DNA from: a virus | Direction: 5' to 3' (one strand) | IMG/VR virus record: IMGVR_UViG_3300033141_004953 | Coordinates: 1-21,144 of that record | DNA length: 21,144 nt | In this document: positions 15,541 to 21,144 of the stretch, piece after piece | How the letters are laid out: the number at the start of each line of letters is the position of its first letter | How positions within the stretch are numbered: the stretch's first letter is position 1 | Translations under genes and position numbers: made by a program | The notes under the pieces: model-generated | Told to the model about the DNA's origin: nothing | Databases searched by the model: none | The model's input: the letters and a program-made list of their open reading frames with translations, nothing else

Positions 15541-16365
15541 GTGACTATAAAGAAAATTAGTAAGAGAGATGCACTTTTATTTATCCATAAATATCATTAT
15601 AGTAAGATAATGCCAAGACTTACTAAGTATTATCTAGGATTTATTCAGAAAAATACTTTAGTAGGTGTTGTTACATTGGGATGGGGAACTCAGCCTAAAC
15701 ACACAATACAAAAAATATTCTATTCACATAAGAATAAAATTGATACAAATAATTATTTAGAAATAGGTAAATTATGTTTTCTTCCTTCTAAAAATAAAAG
15801 TAATTTTGGCAGTATGGCAATAGCTTTATTAATAAAATGGATTAAGAGTAATCTTAAGATAGATTTTCTTTATACTTTAGCAGATGGAATTGTAGGAAAA
15901 TGTGGTTATATTTACCAAGCAAGTAATTTTAGATATATTGGTAAATTTAAAACCAGCATTTATATTGATAGAAAAACTAAAGAAAAAATTCATCCTAGAA
16001 GTTCTAAAACTTTATGTACTGAAAATGCTTTATATGAGAACAAAAATAAAGTTTTTTGGCTTACTCATAAATTTTGTGAGTACAAAGGAATTGACAAAAT
16101 TAATGGATTAATGTTTCGATATATATATCCACTTAATTATAAAGCTCGTAAAATATTAGATAGTTATATAGAATATCAACATTTGGCAAATCCAAAAGAT
16201 AAAGATTTGTTTTTTGAAAAAAGAGTAGCAGATAAAACATTTAAAAAAATAGAACAACCAACATTCAATAAAAATGTTTTTAGGTATAATTATCAGAAAT
16301 ATAATGAAGAATCTAAATTAGATTTTAATTTTATTAGAAATAGCGAGGTTAGGATAAATGGCTAA
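15541..16365 (+). CDS. Mom-like DNA adenine hypermodification protein
   Basis: 274 residues. Phage Mu Mom converts adenine to N6-carbamoylmethyl-adenine, shielding DNA from restriction; the fold is GNAT-like. Seen: FIHKYHYSK near the N-terminus (HY about 19-20), YLGFIQKNTLVGVVTLG, then YLEIGKLCFLPSKNKSNFGS, YTLADGIVGKCGYIYQASNF and RYIGKF, in the same order as Mom family motifs (HYSH; L-E-L-x-R; pkN; yaD; G-x-iYqAsN). A basic 80-residue C-terminal tail is extra or divergent. It starts at GTG, 21 bases after terL, with only an AT-rich stretch and no Shine-Dalgarno site. The next small gene overlaps its end by eight bases. The exact modification in this phage is unknown. Confidence 0.75.
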   Translation: MTIKKISKRDALLFIHKYHYSKIMPRLTKYYLGFIQKNTLVGVVTLGWGTQPKHTIQKIFYSHKNKIDTNNYLEIGKLCFLPSKNKSNFGSMAIALLIKWIKSNLKIDFLYTLADGIVGKCGYIYQASNFRYIGKFKTSIYIDRKTKEKIHPRSSKTLCTENALYENKNKVFWLTHKFCEYKGIDKINGLMFRYIYPLNYKARKILDSYIEYQHLANPKDKDLFFEKRVADKTFKKIEQPTFNKNVFRYNYQKYNEESKLDFNFIRNSEVRING

Positions 16366-16504
16366 AGAAAAAAAAATAAAGCTTAATAAACAATTATTAA
16401 CAGAAGAAGAATTTGAAAAGAAGAAAGAAGAATTAGAAAAAAAGAAAGGAGTAAAGGTTGTAAAAGAAAATTCTAATTCTTATAAAGTTCGAATTCAAGG
16501 GTAG
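16358..16504 (+). CDS. Small basic/charged protein (48 residues)
   Basis: Overlaps the end of the Mom-like gene (its ATG lies inside the final codons), with GAGG nine bases upstream. The product is Lys/Glu-rich: LLTEEEFEKKKEELEKKKG forms an obvious charged helix, followed by a short beta-like VKVVKENSNSYKVRIQG. Not recognised. The reading frame and ribosome site support it as real. It may assist Mom or be a small nucleic-acid-binding protein; neither is shown. Confidence 0.6.
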   Translation: MAKEKKIKLNKQLLTEEEFEKKKEELEKKKGVKVVKENSNSYKVRIQG

Positions 16505-16523
16505 TTTAATTAAGGGGTATTAA

Positions 16524-16874
16524 ATGAAAAGAACAATTGAAGAGGAAATATTTATAGAAAAAGTTCGTTTAATTTCTGGAAAGAGTAAATATGAAATAAA
16601 TGATGTTATTTCTAGTATTATTACATTACTAGTTTTAGACTATTTAGAAGGCAAAGAAACAAGTTTTCCTTTATTTGGTAAAATAAAACTCAGTATAAAT
16701 TCTTTGAAACCAACGCTTGTACATGGTAAAAAGGAAACATTTTTAACAGTTAATGTTATTCCACATTCTTTTTTAAAAAAAGTTATTGGTCAGGTCATAG
16801 ATGGTGAAGAGAATGAAATTGAAAAAATTTTGAAAAAGAAAATACAATATCTTCTAAAAAAATATTCTGAATAA
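16524..16874 (+). CDS. HU/IHF-like DNA-binding protein (divergent)
   Basis: 116 residues. Seen: an N-terminal helical pair, EKVRLISGKSKYEINDVISS and IITLLVLDYLEGKETSFPLFGKIKL, the layout of the HU/IHF dimerisation helices leading to the F-x-x-G-x-F strand (here FPLFGKIKL). The classical DNA-intercalating arm is not obvious and the last 40 residues are basic (ILKKKIQYLLKKYS). This may be a nucleoid-type architectural protein for replication or packaging. AAGGGG precedes the ATG. It lies between Mom and the helicase loader. A different small helical phage protein cannot be excluded. Confidence 0.5.
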   Translation: MKRTIEEEIFIEKVRLISGKSKYEINDVISSIITLLVLDYLEGKETSFPLFGKIKLSINSLKPTLVHGKKETFLTVNVIPHSFLKKVIGQVIDGEENEIEKILKKKIQYLLKKYSE

Positions 16875-16884
16875 AGTTAAATTA

Positions 16885-17652
16885 ATGGTTAAATGGGAAA
16901 AATGTAATAAGTGTAATCATAAGGGAATTGTTGAAAAAATTGTTGATGGTAAGTATCAAAAAAGTTTGTGTACTTGTAAAATAGAATATAATAGACGTAG
17001 ATTGTTGGAAAATTTTGGTTATCCTCCTAGTGTTTATGATTTTAATATTAATTCTTTTCAAAATGAAAAAACTTTAAAACAGATTAATAAACTTAAAAAA
17101 TACATTAAGCAATTTAAAACAAAATTTTCAAATTTAAGTTTATATTTTTATGGAGAAAACATAAATCAAATATTAAAAATAGCTCAATGGGTTGGTCGAG
17201 AACTTATTTTTAAATATAATAATAAAAATAGAAAAATATTTAGTGCACCAATAATTACTATGTATCAACTTGTTCGTCTTTTAAATGAGGATATGAATTA
17301 TAATAATAGTTTTAAAATTGTAAATTCAATATATCAAAATTGTAATTTATTAATTTTAGATGATTGTTTTACTAGGGATAAGGTTTTAATTTATAATTCT
17401 GGTTATCAAATTCCATCTCTTTATGATTTTCTAAAAGAAAGAATGGAAAGTAAGGAAAAACCAATTCTTTTTATTTCAGATATTTCTGCAGAACAAATTG
17501 ATATAAGTATGTATAAAAAATCAATTAAAAAACTTATTTGTAACAATGTATATTCTATGGAATTTAATAATAGTATTACAAAGAAAGAAATTGATAATTT
17601 ATTTGAAGATGAATATACTTGTTATAGAACAAAAAAGGAAAAGTCCAGATGA
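16885..17652 (+). CDS. DnaC/DnaI-like helicase loader with degenerate Walker A
   Basis: 255 residues. Loaders of this type place DnaB helicase on ssDNA. Seen: an N-terminal zinc-binding group with C7, C10, C29 and C31 (CNKC...CTC), then an AAA+ region. LSLYFYGENINQILKIAQ stands where a P-loop G-x-x-x-x-GK-T/S should be, but the Lys-Thr/Ser is missing. Walker B is kept (NLLILDDCF, about 154-162) and a sensor-like PILFISDIS follows. The stop overlaps the dnaB ATG by four bases (ATGA), the classical loader-helicase arrangement. No ribosome site is seen before its own ATG. Probably the loader function persists without ATP binding, or ATP binding uses other residues. Confidence 0.75.
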   Translation: MVKWEKCNKCNHKGIVEKIVDGKYQKSLCTCKIEYNRRRLLENFGYPPSVYDFNINSFQNEKTLKQINKLKKYIKQFKTKFSNLSLYFYGENINQILKIAQWVGRELIFKYNNKNRKIFSAPIITMYQLVRLLNEDMNYNNSFKIVNSIYQNCNLLILDDCFTRDKVLIYNSGYQIPSLYDFLKERMESKEKPILFISDISAEQIDISMYKKSIKKLICNNVYSMEFNNSITKKEIDNLFEDEYTCYRTKKEKSR

Positions 17653-18962
17653 TATCATTGATCACAAATGAAAAACAAACATTAATGTGCTTGATTGAAA
17701 AACCAGAGTTAATTTTGCAATTTGAAAAAAATTACTTTATATCTGGAATAGGAAAAGATATATTTGATATTTTACATTATTTTTATAATAATGAAAAACC
17801 TATTCAGCCAACAATCAATAATATTATTAATGAGGGAAATCGAAAAAATGAAGCGATAACGAAAGATTTAATAACAAATCTTTTTAAAGAAGAATATACT
17901 TTAGAGGATTTTGAATATTATCAAAAAAGATTAAAAGAAGATTATATAAAAAATAAGTTTTCGGATAAAACCTTAAAAGAGTTATTAATAGTTCTTGAAC
18001 AAAAAGGGGATTTAGATACAAATAAATTAAGTTTATTGATTGAAGAATTACAGATAGGTATGGAAGAACTTGAAAACAAAAAAAATAATATACAGGATGG
18101 TTTTAATTTATTAAAAGATTATCAAGTAATTCTAGAGAAAAAGCAAAAAGGAGAGTATTTTTATAGTACTGGTGATTCATATTTAGATAGTTATTTAGTT
18201 GAGGGATTTATGCCAGGATATATTACTACATTATTTTCAAACACTGGAGTCGGAAAGTCTATGTATGCTCTCAATCTTATTAATAAACAAATTAATAAAT
18301 ATATTCCTAATTTATATGTTTCACTTGAACTTGGTCCAATTACTACAGCGGAACGATTACTCTCTATGAGAAATAGAATTCCAACTACAGTTTTTTCTGG
18401 TAGAAATCAAAATGATGATTTAAAAAAATTAGCTTCTAATACAGTTGAAAAAGAATTGGTTCACTTTGAGAATTATCCATATTTTGCTATAGTACAAAAA
18501 CCATCAGTTTCAATTACAGAATTAGAACATTATATTAGGATATTTAAAAAAAGAATAAATGTTAATTATTGTGTTGTTGTTGTCGATTTATTGACTATGC
18601 TATCTGATTTTTTAGGACAAGGTAAAGCAGAGATTTATGAAAATTGTATGAATAAATTACATTATCTTGTGCGAAAAGAAAATGTTCATCTCTTTGGTAT
18701 TGTTCAAGCAAGGCGAGATAACAGTGGTACTAAATATTCTGATATTAAAAGTTTAAATAAATTAAAACCAACACTTGATACAATTAAATCTAGTTCTGCT
18801 ATAGCTGAAAGAAGTAGAATTGTTTTATCTGCTTTTAGATTAAAATACTATGCTGAAATGTTTTTTCCTGAATCACCAGAATTGGATACAATGGAAGACA
18901 TACTCGAAATTGCAATTTTAAAACAAAGTTCAGGAGCTTTAGCAAATCTTAAATATTTTTAA
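17649..18962 (+). CDS. DnaB-like replicative helicase, C-terminus truncated by a duplication
   Basis: 437 residues. This hexameric helicase unwinds DNA at the phage fork. Seen: an N-terminal helical domain with a linker to about 165, then a RecA-like core with SNTGVGKS (Walker A, about 197-204), LYVSLELGP (H1a), VVVVDLLTML (Walker B, about 309-318), LFGIVQARR (motif H3) and IKSSSAIAERSRIVLS (H4), ending ILKQSSGALANLKYF. A 37-bp tandem duplication at the end shifts the frame to TAA. Without it the protein would run 21 residues further (YQGETSNIFKYVESEEYA and onwards) to a TGA at 19051-19053. The last core strand is therefore lost or misread. It overlaps the loader gene's stop. A primase partner is not seen. 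Confidence 0.9.
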   Translation: MISLITNEKQTLMCLIEKPELILQFEKNYFISGIGKDIFDILHYFYNNEKPIQPTINNIINEGNRKNEAITKDLITNLFKEEYTLEDFEYYQKRLKEDYIKNKFSDKTLKELLIVLEQKGDLDTNKLSLLIEELQIGMEELENKKNNIQDGFNLLKDYQVILEKKQKGEYFYSTGDSYLDSYLVEGFMPGYITTLFSNTGVGKSMYALNLINKQINKYIPNLYVSLELGPITTAERLLSMRNRIPTTVFSGRNQNDDLKKLASNTVEKELVHFENYPYFAIVQKPSVSITELEHYIRIFKKRINVNYCVVVVDLLTMLSDFLGQGKAEIYENCMNKLHYLVRKENVHLFGIVQARRDNSGTKYSDIKSLNKLKPTLDTIKSSSAIAERSRIVLSAFRLKYYAEMFFPESPELDTMEDILEIAILKQSSGALANLKYF

Positions 18963-18998
18963 AAGTTCAGGAGCTTTAGCAAATCTTAAATATTTTTA
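18925..18998 (+). repeat. Perfect 37-bp tandem duplication at the end of dnaB
   Basis: Units 18925-18961 and 18962-18998 are identical and directly abut (core GTTCAGGAGCTTTAGCAAAT). The second copy carries the codons that continue DnaB in another frame to the TGA at 19051. Because 37 is not a multiple of three, the duplication truncates the annotated protein. Confidence 0.97.
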
Positions 18999-19049
18999 TC
19001 AAGGAGAAACTTCTAATATTTTTAAATATGTTGAATCTGAAGAATACGC

Positions 19050-19078
19050 TTGACTTTTTTTATTAAAAACTGTATTAT
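19050..19078 (+). promoter_or_regulatory. Sigma-70 promoter for the lytic transglycosylase
   Basis: TTGACT (19050-19055), a 17-base spacer and TATTAT (19073-19078), with ATAGGAGA and the ATG following at a natural distance. It overlaps the out-of-frame dnaB stop and is the clearest promoter on the plus strand. Confidence 0.82.
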
Positions 19079-19100
19079 TAAAGGATAGGAGAAAATTCTA

Positions 19101-20072
19101 ATGGAAGAGTATAAAGAAATGGATATACAAGAAAAAGAGAAATCAGAAGAAAATAAAGCTTTAAAAAGAAAATATGTAAAGCATGCGAATGATACTAAAA
19201 AAAAGAAATCTAATGCTTTTCTTTCTAAATTTCAACAAGCTTGGTTTCAAACAATTCTAGTTGTTTTTATAATTTTCTTTTTTGCGATTTCAATCACATC
19301 AATAGTATTAATTTTTAAAAAGATAAATTCTAATTTAAAAGATGAATTAGATAATATGAAAGTTGAATATACTGAGAGAATTTCTAAACTTGAAAAGGAA
19401 AAAGAAGCTGTAATTGAAACAGCATTTTCGGTAAAAGATGAACTATTGAGCAGACATGAACTATTGAGCAGACATTATGTACAGGAAAGTAAACAGTTTG
19501 AAGATTTTATGCTAAATGGTACAAAGATTATTACTATTGAATATGAACTTTCTAAAACTTCAAAAAAAAATAGACTTACTCAAAAACAACTCAGAAATTA
19601 TTTAGCTATTACATTTGAAGGTTCTAGAATTGTTGGGTTAGACCCATATTTAGCTTTAGCAATAGATAAAGTTGAATCAGGATTTAATAAATATGCTAAG
19701 TCACCTGTTGGAGCTTTGGGAATTTGTCAATTTATGCCAGGAACTGCAAGATTAATAGCAAATTCGCATACAAATTTTAGTCAATTACAAGTAAGTGCAT
19801 ATGCTAGAGAAAAGTTATTTGACCCTTCTTATAGTAAAAAAATTCAGTTACGTTTTTTGAAATATTTATTAGAAGAATTTGAAGGAAGAATTCAATGGGC
19901 ATTGTTTGCTTATAACTATGGTCCAGATTATGTTTATCGATTTGCATGGAAAGAGGGAGAAGTTATTTTTAAAGATTTAACAGAAGAACAACAAAAGTAT
20001 GCTACAGATATTTTGAATTTTTATAATAAGATTACTATGACTTCAGAAGAGAATCACGATGTTAGTGAATAG
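19101..20072 (+). CDS. Membrane-anchored lytic transglycosylase (SLT domain)
   Basis: 323 residues. This muramidase-type enzyme cleaves peptidoglycan during entry or lysis. Seen: a cytoplasmic Lys/Glu-rich N-terminus, one membrane span (about 49-72, ILVVFIIFFFAISITSIVL), a charged coiled-coil stalk (75-110), a directly repeated ELLSRH pair (114-125) and a C-terminal SLT domain. The domain has LALAIDKVESGFNKYA (catalytic Glu about 192), GALGICQFMPGTA and FAYNYGPDYV. The single span anchors the SLT domain outside the membrane. It has its own strong promoter and ribosome site. Whether it is a virion-associated or lysis protein cannot be decided here. Confidence 0.9.
   Translation: MEEYKEMDIQEKEKSEENKALKRKYVKHANDTKKKKSNAFLSKFQQAWFQTILVVFIIFFFAISITSIVLIFKKINSNLKDELDNMKVEYTERISKLEKEKEAVIETAFSVKDELLSRHELLSRHYVQESKQFEDFMLNGTKIITIEYELSKTSKKNRLTQKQLRNYLAITFEGSRIVGLDPYLALAIDKVESGFNKYAKSPVGALGICQFMPGTARLIANSHTNFSQLQVSAYAREKLFDPSYSKKIQLRFLKYLLEEFEGRIQWALFAYNYGPDYVYRFAWKEGEVIFKDLTEEQQKYATDILNFYNKITMTSEENHDVSE
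19438..19475 (+). repeat. 18-bp tandem repeat in the transglycosylase
   Basis: An 18-base unit (ATGAACTATTGAGCAGAC) is perfectly repeated (19438-19455 and 19456-19473, with two further matching bases), giving ELLSRH twice in frame in the stalk. As 18 is a multiple of three, the gene stays open. Confidence 0.95.
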
Positions 20073-20079
20073 TATATTT

Positions 20080-20150
20080 GCGGGAGTAGCTCAAGGGTAG
20101 AGTATTGGCTTGCCAAGTCAGGGATATGGGTTCAAATCCCATCTTCCGCT
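20080..20150 (+). tRNA. tRNA-Gly (GCC anticodon)
   Basis: A 71-base cloverleaf: acceptor GCGGGAG with CTTCCGC (one G-T), D stem GCTC/GAGT, anticodon stem TTGGC/GTCAG around TTGCCAA (anticodon GCC), T arm ATGGG-TTCAAAT-CCCAT, discriminator T. CCA is not encoded. It starts eight bases after the transglycosylase stop. Confidence 0.95.
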
Positions 20151-20173
20151 AATTTTATTAAAAGGAGAATTTT

Positions 20174-20347
20174 ATGAAAGTTAAAATTGGTGAGATTGTT
20201 TATAATCCAGAATTACAACCAATTATGCTTATTCTTGAGAAGCAAGATAAGGTGAATATATGTTCTATGTCAAAAGATGCTAAAAAATATTGTGTATATC
20301 CAGATACAATGACAGTAGAAGAAATTAAAAAATTTATGGAAACCTAA
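20174..20347 (+). CDS. Small hypothetical protein (57 residues)
   Basis: Starts 23 bases after tRNA-Gly with an AAAGGAG site. The protein is probably a small beta-rich domain: MKVKIGEIVYNPELQPIMLI, then VNICSMSKDAKKYCVYP and a last helix TVEEIKKFMET. No family recognised; the two cysteines are not in a known motif. The open frame and ribosome site are the evidence. Confidence 0.55.
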   Translation: MKVKIGEIVYNPELQPIMLILEKQDKVNICSMSKDAKKYCVYPDTMTVEEIKKFMET

Positions 20348-20369
20348 TTTAGTATGGAGAAGAATAATA

Positions 20370-20525
20370 ATGCAAAATCAAATTGATGTAGAAGAGGAAT
20401 TAACTACATTAACTAATAAGATTTTAAAAAAGGAATTTAAAAAAATAGCAGATAATTTAATGATAAAAGCAATTGAACAAAAAAAAGAATTTAAAGACTT
20501 ACCTTTTAACATAATAATAAAATAA
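20370..20525 (+). CDS. Small helical hypothetical protein (51 residues)
   Basis: Starts 22 bases after the previous stop, with GGAGAAG upstream. The protein is entirely charged and helical (DVEEELTTLTNKILKKEFKK, then IADNLMIKAIEQKKEF) with a hydrophobic end LPFNIIIK. Not recognised; possibly a small regulatory or nucleic-acid-binding peptide. Confidence 0.5.
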   Translation: MQNQIDVEEELTTLTNKILKKEFKKIADNLMIKAIEQKKEFKDLPFNIIIK

Positions 20526-20533
20526 AAAAAGAC

Positions 20534-20562
20534 TTGACAAGAATTCAAAAATATGTTCTATT
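20534..20562 (+). promoter_or_regulatory. Sigma-70 promoter before the small winged-helix-like gene
   Basis: TTGACA (20534-20539), a 17-base spacer, TCTATT (20557-20562), followed by AAGAAGG and the ATG at 20584. TTGACA is a full consensus; the -10 matches four of six. Confidence 0.6.
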
Positions 20563-20583
20563 GATAATAGAAAGAAGGAAAAA

Positions 20584-20784
20584 ATGAAATTATCAAAAGT
20601 ACAGATAAGAGCTTTAAATAAGTTAGATGCACATGAATGGTGGTCTGCTTATGAAATTAATGAGTCTCTTGCTACTTTACAAGCACTTAAGCATAAAGGA
20701 CTAGTGGAAAGTAAACATACTTTAGGTGCATTTTCTTTTCCACGTATAGGAATTTTATTTAGAATAAAAACAAATATTTTATAA
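20584..20784 (+). CDS. Small winged-helix-like DNA-binding protein
   Basis: 66 residues. Seen: LSKVQIRALNKLDAHEWWSA, then YEINESLATLQALKHKGLVE and a wing-like SKHTLGAFSFPRIGILFRIK. The pattern Q-x-x-A-L-x-x-L, then T-L-x-A-L-x-x-K-G-L-V-E and a beta wing is typical of small winged-helix regulators. A good AAGAAGGAA site and TTGACA promoter precede it. It could repress nearby promoters or a phage operon; the target is unknown. Confidence 0.6.
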   Translation: MKLSKVQIRALNKLDAHEWWSAYEINESLATLQALKHKGLVESKHTLGAFSFPRIGILFRIKTNIL

Positions 20785-20791
20785 AAACTTA

Positions 20792-20823
20792 TTGACTTTT
20801 TGAAATTTTTATACTAATATAAT
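20792..20823 (+). promoter_or_regulatory. Promoter before small ORF and tRNA array
   Basis: TTGACT (20792-20797) with TAATAT at 17 bases (20815-20820), or TATAAT at 20 bases (20818-20823). The -10 region is the third copy of ACTAATATAAT (20813-20823). It may drive the 20843 ORF, the structured segment and the tRNA-Lys array beyond. Confidence 0.55.
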
Positions 20824-20842
20824 AATAAAAGGAAAATTACTT

Positions 20843-20932
20843 ATGGATAAAATAGATAAAAATAAACCGTATTTTTATTTGATTTTTAATCAGATGGTAA
20901 GTGATTTTCGCAAATCCTACCTCTGTTTATAA
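20843..20932 (+). CDS. Possible 29-residue peptide
   Basis: ATG after AAAGGA (about nine bases away), open to TAA: MDKIDKNKPYFYLIFNQMVS and nine more residues. It is very short and overlaps a segment that could fold as RNA, so it may instead be part of a structured transcript leader. No family is recognised. Confidence 0.25.
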   Translation: MDKIDKNKPYFYLIFNQMVSDFRKSYLCL

Positions 20933-20952
20933 AATCAGTATAAAAATCAAAT
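20877..20952. other. Potential long hairpin just before the tRNA array
   Basis: ATTTGATTTTTA (20877-20888) pairs perfectly with TAAAAATCAAAT (20941-20952). Inside it, CAGA/TCTG, GGTA/TACC and GATTT/AAATC stack (20891-20925) around a four-base loop. On the minus strand that loop reads GCGA, a GNRA type. It could be a small RNA, a processing signal for the downstream tRNAs, or a regulatory stem. No known RNA family is recognised and it is not followed by a T run. Confidence 0.4.
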
Positions 20953-20955
20953 TAT

Positions 20956-21028
20956 GGGATTGAAGCTTAACAGGTTAAGCCACCGGCTTTTAACCGGTAG
21001 ACAGCAGGTTCGAGTCCTGTCAATCCCA
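20956..21028 (+). tRNA. tRNA-Lys (TTT anticodon)
   Basis: A 73-base cloverleaf: acceptor GGGATTG/CAATCCC, D arm GCTT/AAGC, anticodon stem ACCGG/CCGGT around CTTTTAA (anticodon TTT), T arm GCAGG-TTCGAGT-CCTGT, discriminator A. CCA is not encoded. It is followed after two bases by the tmRNA-like RNA. Confidence 0.95.
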
Positions 21029-21030
21029 AA

Positions 21031-21108
21031 GGGGATGAATTGGATTTGACTTGAGATTAAAACCAAAGTGTTTTCTCAAGGACGTGGGTTCGAATCCCAC
21101 CATCTCCA
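21031..21108 (+). ncRNA. Miniature tmRNA-like RNA (tRNA-like domain without tag/pseudoknot region)
   Basis: 78 bases. The 5' end GGGGATGAATTGGATTTGAC matches the tmRNA 5' consensus (GGGGxTG...TGGATTCGAC). The 3' end GGACGTGGGTTCGAATCCCA plus CCATCTCCA matches the tmRNA 3' consensus. The acceptor stem GGGGATG/CATCTCC has G3-U70 and an A73 discriminator, the alanine identity set, and the T arm is GTGGG-TTCGAAT-CCCAC. Like tmRNA it has no normal D stem. Instead of 250-300 bases with a tag ORF and pseudoknots, a helix CTTGAGA/TCTCAAG (21050-21056 with 21074-21080) closes over 17 bases that can extend the stem (AAAC/GTTT). There is no anticodon arm and no encoded CCA. It sits two bases after tRNA-Lys. 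A degraded tmRNA or a noncanonical tRNA are the alternatives. Confidence 0.75.
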
Positions 21109-21114
21109 AAAAAT

Positions 21115-21144
21115 GCTCCTGTTATCTAATTGGAAGGATGCCAG
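21115..21144 (+). tRNA. Partial tRNA, 5' half only (window edge)
   Basis: GCTCCTG acceptor strand, TT at positions 8-9, D arm ATCT-AATTGGAA-GGAT with A14 and G18G19, then the first bases of the anticodon stem (CCAG) before the window ends. The amino acid cannot be told because the anticodon lies outside. Confidence 0.75.

Noticed and set aside
15902-16111. 69-codon plus-strand ORF inside the Mom-like gene
   Set aside because: It is out of frame with the Mom-like motifs and lacks its own ribosome site.
1-21144. CRISPR array or insertion sequence
   Set aside because: No spaced repeat array, transposase or flanking inverted repeats were found; the only repeats are short tandem duplications.

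Overview
The window looks like part of a large, AT-rich tailed-phage (Caudoviricetes) genome. It carries a terminase large subunit, a DnaB-type helicase beside a DnaC/DnaI-like loader, RecA, a RecU-like resolvase, an SbcC/gp46-like ATPase, a gp32-like ssDNA-binding protein, a membrane-anchored lytic transglycosylase and a tRNA cluster. Host-like sigma-70 promoters (TTGACA/TATAAT type) and purine-rich Shine-Dalgarno sites before most genes fit a low-GC Gram-positive-like host. That assignment is inference; no host gene is present.

Leftward block (minus strand, about 1-8601). From right to left it holds an MmcB-like PD-(D/E)XK protein and an unknown ORF, then a 313-base control region with a perfectly duplicated promoter. 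The ssDNA-binding protein follows, its 5' end broken by apparent frameshifts, and ends at a strong terminator. Next come a RecU-like resolvase, a zinc-ribbon sigma-like protein, two small unknown proteins, an HNH nuclease, RecA, an unknown possible nuclease, and a class II ribonucleotide reductase split by a LAGLIDADG intein and cut by the window edge. The theme is nucleotide supply, recombination and possibly transcription switching.

Rightward block (plus strand, 8762-21144). It starts with a small ORF, a DUF3293-like protein, the SbcC-like ATPase, an Nmad1/DUF1599 protein and an unknown acidic protein, closed by a terminator at about 13391-13425. Then come TerL, a Mom-like DNA-modification protein, a small basic ORF, an HU-like protein, a helicase loader that has lost its P-loop, and DnaB, whose C-terminus is cut by a 37-bp tandem duplication. 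A sigma-70 promoter drives the lytic transglycosylase. The end holds tRNA-Gly(GCC), several tiny ORFs, a structured segment, tRNA-Lys(TTT), a miniature tmRNA-like RNA and the start of another tRNA.

The most unusual element is at 21031-21108. It has the 5' and 3' ends of a tmRNA, including the G3-U70 alanine identity pair, but its mRNA-like and pseudoknot domain is replaced by a short hairpin. Other notable points are three perfect tandem duplications (46, 37 and 18 bp), a shared ACTAATATAAT promoter-like motif, and the Mom-like plus Nmad1 pair suggesting DNA hypermodification.
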